From assembly GCA_026671195.1 (NCBI GenBank), contig JAPOHD010000002.1, positions 62,001 to 126,000 on the forward strand: DNA of 64,000 nucleotides. The letters run 5' to 3'. Shown here piece after piece: positions 44,863-53,085 of this stretch (the stretch's first letter is position 1; each line of letters opens with the position of its first letter). The DNA is from Draconibacterium aestuarii. Its GTDB lineage: Bacteria > Bacteroidota > Bacteroidia > Bacteroidales > Prolixibacteraceae. Under the pieces are notes generated by a model. That model was given only the letters and a program-made list of their open reading frames with translations, was not told the origin of the DNA and did not search any database. The position numbers and the translations under genes are program-made.

Positions 44863-45726
44863 TTAATGAATGGAAAACTGCGCAATCTTTTTGTCGATCT
44901 TTTGGGCCACGTGCATGGCAATTAAAAAATCTTCCAAAGTTGACATCTTTTTTACTTTCCCAAGAATAGAATCCACAAATAAATCGAGTTCATTAACATC
45001 TGAGTAACCCGTTAAATCGATAGGATTGTTATCGCATGAAAACTTTTGTTTGGTAAAATTGAAAGTGGCAAATTGGTTGTCGGAATAGATGCGTACCTTA
45101 AAATTTTTAAGTGATTCAAGGCTGCCAAAATTGAGATTAACTACGGAAGCATCACCGAATTCGAGTCGTACATTTGTAAATTTAGAATTGTTGTACCCGG
45201 GAAAAGTAACTGTTCCGATTTTTTTGGGACTAATTCCGGTTGAGCCAATCAACATGAGTAGCATTGGAAACAACGAATTGGTTTCTGCTGCATTTCTTTC
45301 GAAATTTGAATAATCGATAAATGCTGGTGTGGTTATATTTTTATTCATCCATTGAATAGCAGGTGTGAAAAAGTAAGGATTGCTAACCTGCACCACCGAT
45401 CTTGATTCGTTGATCAGCTTGTTCAATTCGGTACATTCGTCGATGGTTAAATCCGGATATTCGGCACAAAAAATATGTTTCGACTTTTTAATAATATCGC
45501 GCATAAATTTAAACGGCACTGGCGTAGAATTGTCCATCAAAATTACATCAGCCCTTTCAATCAGTTCAACACGATTAAATTCAGGAATAGAAAAATGAAA
45601 ACTGTTAAGCTGTGCACTTGTGCCTATCGATGCTTTTCCAATAATATTTATTTCAGTATTTTTTTTGATGGTAGTAACGTAAGGCTCAAGAATTTCTGTG
45701 TTCCCTATTAGTCCGACATTCAGCAT
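44863..45726 (-). CDS. Gfo/Idh/MocA-like oxidoreductase, divergent
   Basis: About 287 residues. The N terminus LNVGLIGNTEILEPYVTTIKK and ADVILMDNSTPVPFKFMRDIIKKSKHIFCAEYPDLTIDEC (in part) are a Rossmann NAD(P)-binding fold with the EKP-type position as CAEYP, so the usual Lys of the Gfo/Idh catalytic motif is replaced by Tyr. The second half is an alpha/beta substrate domain. Probably nucleotide-sugar or inositol-related metabolism near the exopolysaccharide initiator, but activity is doubtful given the motif. A TTG three codons upstream was rejected as start. Confidence 0.75.
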   Translation of the reverse strand: MLNVGLIGNTEILEPYVTTIKKNTEINIIGKASIGTSAQLNSFHFSIPEFNRVELIERADVILMDNSTPVPFKFMRDIIKKSKHIFCAEYPDLTIDECTELNKLINESRSVVQVSNPYFFTPAIQWMNKNITTPAFIDYSNFERNAAETNSLFPMLLMLIGSTGISPKKIGTVTFPGYNNSKFTNVRLEFGDASVVNLNFGSLESLKNFKVRIYSDNQFATFNFTKQKFSCDNNPIDLTGYSDVNELDLFVDSILGKVKKMSTLEDFLIAMHVAQKIDKKIAQFSIH

Positions 45727-45863
45727 ATTATGCAAAGTTTAATAATTCATGTACAAATATAAACTACCCAAAGCTATGTTTTATTCTTCAGACAAGTAAC
45801 TTATCAACGTTAAATGTTAATATTCATTAGGTACAATAAACATAAAACAACCACGATTTCGAT

Positions 45864-45871
45864 TATTTTTG
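45864..45871 (+). promoter_or_regulatory. Possible -7 box of pcm (TATTTTTG)
   Basis: Fits TAnnTTTG and lies 16 bases before the ATG; it would give a very short leader. No convincing -33 element at the right distance. Confidence 0.4.
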
Positions 45872-45887
45872 CGCTATATTAAACCAT

Positions 45888-46541
45888 ATGAATTACAATG
45901 ATACTCCCCGACATCAGGGTTTACGCAAACGACTGGTTGACGGGTTAAAAATAAAAGGCATACGTAACGAGAAAGTGCTGGAAGCCATTGGCAAGGTTCC
46001 CCGGCATCTTTTTATGGAGAGTGGATTTATAAACTTTGCCTATAAAGATCAGGCTTTCCCGATTGGGGCAGGGCAAACCATTTCGCAGCCTTTTACCGTT
46101 GCCTTTCAAACACAATTGCTGAATATCCAAAAAAACGAGAAAGTACTTGAAGTGGGGACCGGCTCGGGATATCAGGCCGCTGTATTGGTAGAAATGGGAG
46201 CCAAGGTTTTTACCATTGAACGCCAACGCGAATTGTATTTAAAAGTGCAGAAATTTTTGCCTTCAATCGGGTATAGTCCGGCCTGTTTTTTTGGCGATGG
46301 CTACAAAGGTTTGCCTAATCTGGCTCCGTTCGATAAAATACTGGTAACCGCCGGCGCTCCTTCTATTCCGCAAGAACTTAAACTTCAACTTAAAATTGGA
46401 GGAACTATGGTTATTCCGGTTGGTGATAAAAACCGTCAGGAAATGTATGAAATTGTACGTGTGGCAGAAAATGATTTCACTTCGAAAAAACATGGAGGCT
46501 TTGTTTTTGTTCCTCTGTTAAAAGGAACAGTAAATAATTAG
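45888..46541 (+). CDS. pcm: Protein-L-isoaspartate O-methyltransferase
   Basis: Repairs isoaspartyl residues of aged proteins using S-adenosylmethionine. The 217-residue product has the PCMT motifs: RHLFMESGFINFAYKDQAFPIGAGQTISQP (in part) with the substrate loop, motif I VLEVGTGSGYQAAVL near 84-98, VFTIERQ, and the C-terminal GGTMVIPVGD. Standard length. Followed after 3 bases by an MBL-fold hydrolase, so a two-gene operon. Confidence 0.95.
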   Translation: MNYNDTPRHQGLRKRLVDGLKIKGIRNEKVLEAIGKVPRHLFMESGFINFAYKDQAFPIGAGQTISQPFTVAFQTQLLNIQKNEKVLEVGTGSGYQAAVLVEMGAKVFTIERQRELYLKVQKFLPSIGYSPACFFGDGYKGLPNLAPFDKILVTAGAPSIPQELKLQLKIGGTMVIPVGDKNRQEMYEIVRVAENDFTSKKHGGFVFVPLLKGTVNN

Positions 46542-46544
46542 TAG

Positions 46545-47183
46545 ATGATTAAAATAGAAAAATTTGTAGTAAATCCTTTGGGAGAGAATAGTTTTGTAAT
46601 TTCAGATGACACAGGCGAATGTATTTTTATCGATCCGGGATTTTTTTACAACGAAGAAAAAGATGAGATTCGCAGTTATATTGCTGAAAATAATTTGAAT
46701 CCGGTAAAAATAACCAATACGCATTGCCATTTCGATCATATTATGGGCGTGGAATTTATTCGTCAAGAATACGGAATTCCATTACAGGCACATGCCGATG
46801 ATGCTTTTTGGATTGAACGAGCCGAAGAACAGGCCAATCGGTTTGGTTTCGAAATTAATCCCGTAAGACCCATCGATGCTTTTTTGGTGGAAAATGAGAA
46901 AATTAAATTCGGGAACTCAGAATTGGAAGTGATTCATATTCCGGGGCACACGCCGGGGCATGTGGTTTTTTACAACAAAGAGGCAGAAGTGCTGATTGCC
47001 GGCGATGTGTTGTTTTACGGAAGCATTGGAAGAACCGATTTGCCCGGAGGAAACCACAACGATTTAATTTCGAATATTAAAAATAAACTTTTTGACTTGC
47101 CCGATAACACGAAAGTGTACTGTGGGCATGGCCCCGAAACAACGATTGGTTTCGAAAAAAGTACCAATCCGTTTCTAACTTGA
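46545..47183 (+). CDS. MBL-fold metallo-hydrolase (glyoxalase II-like)
   Basis: Cytoplasmic zinc/iron hydrolase of 212 residues. The metal-binding THCHFDHIMG (H-x-H-x-D-H) is near residue 60, followed by HIPGHTPGHVVFY, AGDVLFYGSIGRTD and a C-terminal VYCGHGPETTIGFE. This is the short YcbL/GloB-like subgroup, which lacks the long glyoxalase II C-terminal domain; thioester or lactoyl-type substrates are possible but not proven. It follows pcm by 3 bases. Confidence 0.9.
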   Translation: MIKIEKFVVNPLGENSFVISDDTGECIFIDPGFFYNEEKDEIRSYIAENNLNPVKITNTHCHFDHIMGVEFIRQEYGIPLQAHADDAFWIERAEEQANRFGFEINPVRPIDAFLVENEKIKFGNSELEVIHIPGHTPGHVVFYNKEAEVLIAGDVLFYGSIGRTDLPGGNHNDLISNIKNKLFDLPDNTKVYCGHGPETTIGFEKSTNPFLT

Positions 47184-47266
47184 TCTGAAATTGGTTTAAA
47201 ATCATTTTTTGATTAAAACACAGTTCCTATACTTGCAAAAAATTTACACATAAATAATTACAACAA

Positions 47267-50146
47267 ATGTCTCAGGATAGATTTGTGACCCGCCACATTG
47301 GCCCTCGTAATAACGAGATAGCAGAAATGCTTGAAGCAGTAGGTGTTTCTTCAATGGAAGAATTATTGGAACAAACCGTTCCTTCAAATATCCGTTTGCA
47401 ACAACCGTTAAAGTTGAATGAAGGTTTGTCGGAAAGAAAATACTTCAGAAGAATTTTAGATCTGGCTTCAAAAAACAAGGTGTACAACACCTACATTGGA
47501 ATGGGGTATTACGATACAATTACCCCGGCGGTAATTTTGCGCAATGTGCTCGAAAATCCGGTATGGTACACATCATATACTCCGTATCAGGCTGAGATTT
47601 CGCAGGGGCGATTGGAGGCTTTGCTGAATTTCCAGACCATGGTTTGCGGATTAACCGGAATGGACGTAGCCAATGCTTCGTTGCTCGACGAATCGACTGC
47701 AGCTGCCGAAGCTATGGTAATGATGGCCAATCTTCGTTCGCGAAAAATGGTAAAAGAAGGTGTAAATACTGTTTTGGTTGACGATAAAATGTGGCCACAA
47801 ACACACGATGTATTAAAAACCCGAGCACTTCCTTTAGGGTTCGAATTAAAAATTCTTCCAAAAGATAATTTTGAATTTGACGATAGCGTATTTGGCCTTA
47901 TTGTACAATATCCAAACTCCGATGGCGAAATAACTGATTATTCGGAATTGGTTGAAAAAGCACACGAAAAAGACATTAAAGTAGCGGTGGCTGCCGATTT
48001 ACTTTCGCTGGCCATTTTAACTCCTCCGGGAGAGTGGGGTGCCGATATTGTTTTTGGAAACTCGCAACGTTTTGGAGTGCCAATGGGGTATGGTGGCCCG
48101 CACGCTGCATTTTTTACCGCGAAAGAAGCCTACAAAAGAAATATGCCGGGACGAATTATCGGTATAACAAAAGATAAACACGGCAACCGTGCTTTACGTA
48201 TGGCCTTGCAAACCCGCGAGCAACACATCAAGCGTGAAAAAGCCACATCGAATATTTGTACTGCCCAGGCTTTACTGGCAATTATGGCGGGTTTCTTTGG
48301 GGTTTACCATGGTCCGGAAGGAATAAAGGCAATTGCAGAACGGGTATACAACATCGCAGCATTTCTTGCTTTAGAAATTGAAAAGCTGGGATATACTCAG
48401 GTAAATAAGGCTTATTTTGATACGATACGTTTTTCTTTACCAAAACATGTAATGCGCGAAGACATTGAGTGGTTGTCGCTGGAGTTGGAAATGAATTTCC
48501 GTTATTTCGAAAACGGCGATGTTGGAATTAGTATCGATGAAACAACCAACCCCGAAGACATTGGCTGGATTGTTGAAGTTTTTGCCAAAGCCGCCAATAA
48601 AAAATGGCAGGTGGCACAGGAATATCCTGATGGCTTTTTTATAGATGAGCAATTTAAACGTACTTCGGAGTTTCTGACCGAAGCGGTGTTTAATAAATAC
48701 CGCTCGGAGACAGAAATGCTTCGTTACATAAAATACCTGGCTAAAAAGGATATTTCGTTAACTCAGTCGATGATTTCGCTGGGCTCGTGTACCATGAAAC
48801 TGAATGCGGCAACAGAAATGCTTCCTCTTAGCTGGATTGAATTTACCGGTTTGCACCCGTTTATTCCAAAGAATCAGGCACGGGGTTACCACGAAATGAT
48901 GGAGGAATTGCGCCGCGATTTGTCGGAAATTACCGGTATGGCCGATGTTAGTTTAATGCCAAACTCTGGTGCGGCTGGCGAATATGCCGGATTAATGGTG
49001 ATTCACGAGTACCACAAAAGCCGTGGTGACGATCAGCGCGATATTGTTCTGATTCCTGCTTCGGCACACGGAACCAACCCTGCAAGTGCAGTAATGGCCG
49101 GAATGAAAGTGGTTGTGGTAGCCTGCGACGAACGCGGAAATGTGGATATGGATGATTTACGCACCAAAGCAGAACTGCACAAAGAGCGTTTGTCGTCGTT
49201 TATGGTAACGTATCCTTCAACGCATGGTGTGTTCGAATCGTCGATTATTGAAATGTGCGAAGTGATTCATGACAATGGCGGACAGGTTTATATGGACGGT
49301 GCAAATATGAATGCGCAGGTTGGATTAACCAATCCGCGTATGATTGGTGCCGATGTTTGCCACCTGAACCTGCATAAAACATTTGCCATTCCTCACGGTG
49401 GTGGTGGCCCGGGTGTTGGCCCGATCGGCGTTGCCAGTCATTTGGTCGATTTCCTGCCATCGCACCCAATAATGAATAACGGTCACGTTGGTATTACTGC
49501 AGTTTCGGGTGCTCCCTGGGGAAGCGCCTCGGTTCTTCCGATAACTTACGGATACATTAAAATGATGGGAGCCGAAGGTTTAACGGAAGCAACAAAAGTG
49601 GCCATTCTGAATGCCAATTACATTGCAACAGCATTAAAAGATAATTTCGGAATATTATATACCGGTGAAAACGGACGGGTAGCACACGAACTAATTTTAG
49701 AGTGCCGCCACCTGAAAGCATCGGCCGGAATTACCGAAGAAGATATTGCCAAACGTTTAATGGATTATGGCTTCCATGCTCCAACGTTATCATTCCCGGT
49801 ACACGGAACTTTAATGATTGAACCAACCGAGAGTGAATCGAAAGGTGAACTGGATCGTTTTATCAGTGCTTTAAACTCGATTTTCGACGAAGTTAAAGAA
49901 GTGGAAAATGGAACTGTTGATAAAGCGGATAATGTTCTGAAAAATGCTCCTCACACTGCGCAAACCGTTTGTGCCGACAAGTGGGAGCATGGTTACGGAC
50001 GCGAAAAAGCAGCTTATCCGCTGGATTGGGTGCGCGACAACAAATACTGGGTGCCGGTAGGCCGGGTTGACAATGCCTGGGGCGATCGGAACCTGATTTG
50101 CACCTGTGGTTCGCCTGAAGAATACGAAGCTTTTACCGAGAACTAA
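47267..50146 (+). CDS. gcvP: Glycine dehydrogenase (decarboxylating), P protein
   Basis: PLP-dependent first enzyme of the glycine cleavage system; decarboxylates glycine and passes aminomethyl to the lipoyl H protein. The 959-residue product is the fused P1-P2 form. Seen: N-terminal RHIGPRNNEIAEML, YTPYQAEISQGRLEALLNFQ, the Lys-bearing HLNLHKTFAIPHGGGGPGVGP near 700, and the C-terminal YPLDWVRDNKYWVPVGRVDNAWGDRNLICTC (in part). No gcvT or gcvH is adjacent and the 83-base leader is too short to hold a full tandem glycine riboswitch. It ends in a strong terminator. Confidence 0.98.
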   Translation: MSQDRFVTRHIGPRNNEIAEMLEAVGVSSMEELLEQTVPSNIRLQQPLKLNEGLSERKYFRRILDLASKNKVYNTYIGMGYYDTITPAVILRNVLENPVWYTSYTPYQAEISQGRLEALLNFQTMVCGLTGMDVANASLLDESTAAAEAMVMMANLRSRKMVKEGVNTVLVDDKMWPQTHDVLKTRALPLGFELKILPKDNFEFDDSVFGLIVQYPNSDGEITDYSELVEKAHEKDIKVAVAADLLSLAILTPPGEWGADIVFGNSQRFGVPMGYGGPHAAFFTAKEAYKRNMPGRIIGITKDKHGNRALRMALQTREQHIKREKATSNICTAQALLAIMAGFFGVYHGPEGIKAIAERVYNIAAFLALEIEKLGYTQVNKAYFDTIRFSLPKHVMREDIEWLSLELEMNFRYFENGDVGISIDETTNPEDIGWIVEVFAKAANKKWQVAQEYPDGFFIDEQFKRTSEFLTEAVFNKYRSETEMLRYIKYLAKKDISLTQSMISLGSCTMKLNAATEMLPLSWIEFTGLHPFIPKNQARGYHEMMEELRRDLSEITGMADVSLMPNSGAAGEYAGLMVIHEYHKSRGDDQRDIVLIPASAHGTNPASAVMAGMKVVVVACDERGNVDMDDLRTKAELHKERLSSFMVTYPSTHGVFESSIIEMCEVIHDNGGQVYMDGANMNAQVGLTNPRMIGADVCHLNLHKTFAIPHGGGGPGVGPIGVASHLVDFLPSHPIMNNGHVGITAVSGAPWGSASVLPITYGYIKMMGAEGLTEATKVAILNANYIATALKDNFGILYTGENGRVAHELILECRHLKASAGITEEDIAKRLMDYGFHAPTLSFPVHGTLMIEPTESESKGELDRFISALNSIFDEVKEVENGTVDKADNVLKNAPHTAQTVCADKWEHGYGREKAAYPLDWVRDNKYWVPVGRVDNAWGDRNLICTCGSPEEYEAFTEN

Positions 50147-50168
50147 CAAGTTTGTACTGATTATATAT

Positions 50169-50200
50169 AAAGCCGTCTGAATCTTCAGGCGGCTTTTTTG
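50169..50200 (+). terminator. Terminator of gcvP
   Basis: AAAGCCGTCTG and CAGGCGGCTTT arms around AATCTT, then TTTTG, 22 bases past the stop. Confidence 0.85.
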
Positions 50201-50208
50201 TTTTGCAC

Positions 50209-50536
50209 AAATTATAGCTGTTTTGACAATTCATTTTGATGTTTTGAACAGAAAACAACGATTTTGAGGGTTCATTTTTATATTTCCAACAGAAAACAAC
50301 GATCCTGATAATTTATTTCCTTGGTTTAAGTAGAAAACAACGATTTTGAAAATCAATTTCCTTGGTTTGAACAGAAAACAACGATTTTGAAAATTTATTT
50401 CCTTGTTTTGAACAGAAAACAAAGATCTTGACGGTTCGTTTTCATGTTTTCTGCAAAAAGGAACAATCCTGACGATATGTTTTTATGTTGCGAACAGAAA
50501 GGATACATTCCCTGAATTTTCGTTACCACAGTTGAT
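50209..50536. repeat. Tandem array, 8 copies, 41-bp period
   Basis: Unit anchor AGAAAACAACGATTTTGA and variants begin at 50209 (weak first half), 50250, 50291, 50332, 50373, 50414, 50455 and 50496, always exactly 41 bases apart. The middle four copies are very alike; end copies are diverged. Between anchors are lines such as TTATTTCCTTGGTTTGAAC. 41 bases is just under four helical turns. Confidence 0.88.
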
Positions 50537-50565
50537 TGGTTGGTAGACTGAAAGTTTTATTTTTG
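50536..50565 (+). promoter_or_regulatory. Promoter of ispE (TTG-19-TATTTTTG)
   Basis: TTG at 50536-50538, 19-base spacer, TATTTTTG at 50558-50565. The box ends only 4 bases before the ispE ATG, so transcription would start at or next to the initiation codon. The -33 part coincides with the end of the 41-bp array. Confidence 0.6.
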
Positions 50566-50569
50566 TTGC

Positions 50570-51373
50570 ATGATTTCATTTCCGAATGCGAAAATAAATA
50601 TTGGTTTGAATGTGGTTGCTAAACGAGAGGATGGCTACCACAACCTGGAAACCGTATTCTATCCGGTAAAACTGGCCGACGCATTGGAAATGGTAGAATC
50701 GGAAAAAACCGAATTCTCATCATCGGGAATCGAAATTGATGGGAAAGCAGAAAACAACCTGGTTTTTAAAGCGTACCATCTCCTTCGAAACGATTTTGAT
50801 TTGCCTCCTGTAAAACTTCATTTGCACAAAGTAGTTCCTTTTGGAGCAGGTTTAGGGGGCGGTTCTTCTGATGCTGCATTTACTCTAAAAATGCTGAACG
50901 AATATTTCAAACTTGGAATTTCTGCTGAAAAATTAGAAAGCTACGCTGCACAAATTGGTGCCGACTGTCCTTTTTTTATTCAAAATAAACCAACCTTTGC
51001 ATCCGGAATCGGCGACCAGTTCGAACCGGTTCACCTTGATTTGTCTGCTTTCGAAATTGTGATTGTTAAACCCAATTTTTCGGTGAGTACACCCGATGCC
51101 TATCGGAACATTGTGCTTGCACCGGCTGCTTTCAATCTAAAAGAAATTGAAAATCTTCCCATTGAAGAATGGCGTGATGTGGTGAAAAATGACTTTGAGA
51201 AGTCAGTGTTTCCGCAGTATCCCGAAATTGAAAAGCTTAAAAACCAACTCTATGAACTGGGGGCAGTTTATGCTTCCATGTCGGGAAGTGGTTCGGCAGT
51301 GTTTGGCATTTTTCGCCATTTACCGATAAATATAGACAAATACCTACCGAAAGGTATTTTTATTTACCGCTAA
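50570..51373 (+). CDS. ispE: 4-diphosphocytidyl-2-C-methyl-D-erythritol kinase
   Basis: GHMP kinase of the non-mevalonate isoprenoid pathway. The 267-residue product begins with the conserved FPNAKINIGLNVVAKREDGYH, has the GHMP ATP loop PFGAGLGGGSSDAAF near 97-111, and ends with the MSGSGSAVFGIF glycine-rich motif. The N terminus fits the family exactly, so the ATG at 50570 is firm. It is preceded by the 41-bp array and a promoter that leaves almost no leader. Confidence 0.96.
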   Translation: MISFPNAKINIGLNVVAKREDGYHNLETVFYPVKLADALEMVESEKTEFSSSGIEIDGKAENNLVFKAYHLLRNDFDLPPVKLHLHKVVPFGAGLGGGSSDAAFTLKMLNEYFKLGISAEKLESYAAQIGADCPFFIQNKPTFASGIGDQFEPVHLDLSAFEIVIVKPNFSVSTPDAYRNIVLAPAAFNLKEIENLPIEEWRDVVKNDFEKSVFPQYPEIEKLKNQLYELGAVYASMSGSGSAVFGIFRHLPINIDKYLPKGIFIYR

Positions 51374-51552
51374 TTCGGGTCGTTTACCGACCTTAAGATT
51401 TCATTAACAACTTTTTTGTTCTTTTTAACAAAATGTCGTGTAACCTTTGTCTTCGAAAACAGTCTATTATTACGAAAACAAGAAAACAAAAGTCCTGCAC
51501 AGGGCAGGCAGATGACAAACAATTAAAAAGAAACAGTTAAACAACAGAAAAC

Positions 51553-51942
51553 ATGAAAACAAGAATTAGTCAATTAGTAGCAGCATTATTTTTTACCTTT
51601 TTAGTAGTAGGAAATGGATATGCAACTGAGCATAAAACGAAAGCCTCAAGCCATGAAAGCAACTACGAAGCTTCCCTTGAATTAGAAAACTGGATGTTGG
51701 ATGAAACCATCTGGAGTACTTCTGGTTCGCAATTGAAAATAGCACAGGAAACAAGAATGGAGGTTGAAAACTGGATGACCAATATGTATGTATGGGACGT
51801 TCAGGTTGAAAATCTTCGTTTGGAAAACTGGATGGTTAACGAAAATATATGGGAAGTTGATCATGTAGTAGCCTATTCAGAAACAGAGCAGGACCTATCC
51901 ATTGAAAACTGGATGGTTAACGAAAATATTTGGAAGATTTAG
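51553..51942 (+). CDS. Small exported protein with four ENWM...W repeats
   Basis: 129 residues, function unknown. A signal peptide (about 1-24, LVAALFFTFLVVGNGYA) precedes a mature part made of four copies of ENWMxxxxxW beginning at residues 45, 72, 91 and 118 (ENWMLDETIW, ENWMTNMYVW, ENWMVNENIW twice), each preceded by a Leu/Val/Ile-containing strand-like triplet. Spacing 27, 19, 27. No Cys, no enzyme motif. It has its own 170-base leader region and terminator, so it is a single-gene unit. Expected in the periplasm or outside. Confidence 0.85.
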   Translation: MKTRISQLVAALFFTFLVVGNGYATEHKTKASSHESNYEASLELENWMLDETIWSTSGSQLKIAQETRMEVENWMTNMYVWDVQVENLRLENWMVNENIWEVDHVVAYSETEQDLSIENWMVNENIWKI

Positions 51943-51975
51943 TTTGAAAACGCGATTAGTTTTATTTGATTTTTT

Positions 51976-52005
51976 AGAGGTTGCCGTATTTGGCAGCCTC
52001 TTTTT
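51976..52005 (+). terminator. Terminator of the ENWM-repeat gene
   Basis: AGAGGTTGCC and GGCAGCCTCT arms (one G-U pair) around GTATTT, then TTTT. Confidence 0.85.
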
Positions 52006-52077
52006 GTATTAAACAGTTATATATGATTTGCATTTAAATAAAGTTATATTTACCCCGCTTAATTGGGCTCTGAGATT

Positions 52078-53085
52078 GTGGGAAAACTGGCAGTATATAT
52101 TTTTCTGGTCTTTATACTTGGGATAAATTGTGTAAATGGGCAAGATGTTTCATTTTCTCAGTTCTATTCGAACCCACTTTATTTGAATCCTGCTTTTGCC
52201 GGATCGGTTGGGGTGCCGCGATTTGCCCTTCAGTACCGTAACCAATGGCAATCGTTTAGCAATGCTTTTAATTCGTATAGCGCAGCAGCCGATTTCCCGG
52301 TTGAAAGGCTCAGTGGAGGCCTTGGTATTAACGTTATAAATGATGCTCAGGCCAACGGAGCCTTAAATTCTTATATGGTTAGTGCTGCGTATGCGGTTCA
52401 TTTGCGTGTGAACGAAAAGTTCCGGTTTCACGGAGGGCTGCAGGTTGCCTACAATCAAAACTCGTTAAAGGTTAACGATTTAATTTTTGCCGATAACTTA
52501 GATATTAATTTTGGAAACCACGGAGTATCAGGCGAATTAAATTATTTAACGGATCCTAATTTTTCTTACGTCGATTTTTCTACCGGAGTGTTGGTGTTTA
52601 GTGAAAAAGTATTCTTCGGAGTGGCGGCCCATCATTTAAACGAGCCTAACCAATCGTTTGTATCGGGGCAAAATTCCGACACTAAATTGAATCGAAAATA
52701 TACAGCCCATTTGGGGGCGCGGTTACCGGTGTACTTATATGGGCACAACCGGAAAAAGTTTGATATTTCGCCACAACTTATTCTGCAGAGTCAGGGCGAG
52801 TTTCAGCAAATAAATTACGGAATGTTCGCCACCAAAAGAGGGCTGGCGGCCGGAGCCTGGTTTCGGCAAAATTTTGGAATACGTTATGATGCCGTAATAT
52901 TCTTAGTCGGTTTTGTAAGAAAAAGATGGCAGTTTACCTACAGTTACGATATGACGGTCTCCGGTCTTGGAGGCGACAGTGGAGGGACAAGCGAAGTGTC
53001 GCTGGTATTTTTATTACGCGAAATGAAAAAGGGAGGAAATTTGCCATTTTTCGATAAATATGAAGAAGAGTTTGGAGAGATGTAG
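52078..53085 (+). CDS. PorP/SprF family type IX secretion outer-membrane protein
   Basis: Outer-membrane barrel of the type IX secretion/gliding group; PorP and SprF link large type B cargo to the machinery. About 335 residues: signal peptide ending NCVNGQ, then the family start DVSFSQFYSNPLYLNPAFAGS, YRNQWQSF and a barrel of alternating strands. Start taken as GTG at 52078; TTG at 52063 is also possible, and no ATG is available before the signal. Its stop codon touches the stop codon of the convergent cargo-like gene. Confidence 0.92.
   Translation: MGKLAVYIFLVFILGINCVNGQDVSFSQFYSNPLYLNPAFAGSVGVPRFALQYRNQWQSFSNAFNSYSAAADFPVERLSGGLGINVINDAQANGALNSYMVSAAYAVHLRVNEKFRFHGGLQVAYNQNSLKVNDLIFADNLDINFGNHGVSGELNYLTDPNFSYVDFSTGVLVFSEKVFFGVAAHHLNEPNQSFVSGQNSDTKLNRKYTAHLGARLPVYLYGHNRKKFDISPQLILQSQGEFQQINYGMFATKRGLAAGAWFRQNFGIRYDAVIFLVGFVRKRWQFTYSYDMTVSGLGGDSGGTSEVSLVFLLREMKKGGNLPFFDKYEEEFGEM

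Larger units (their letters stand above)
50147..50569. other. gcvP-ispE spacer with terminator, 41-bp array and promoter
   Basis: 423 bases without a gene: gcvP terminator, then the 41-base-period array, then the ispE promoter. Short minus-strand frames across the array are repeat translations. Confidence 0.6.

Noticed and set aside
47184-47266. Glycine riboswitch before gcvP
   Set aside because: The 83-base leader is too short for a tandem riboswitch and shows no conserved aptamer core.
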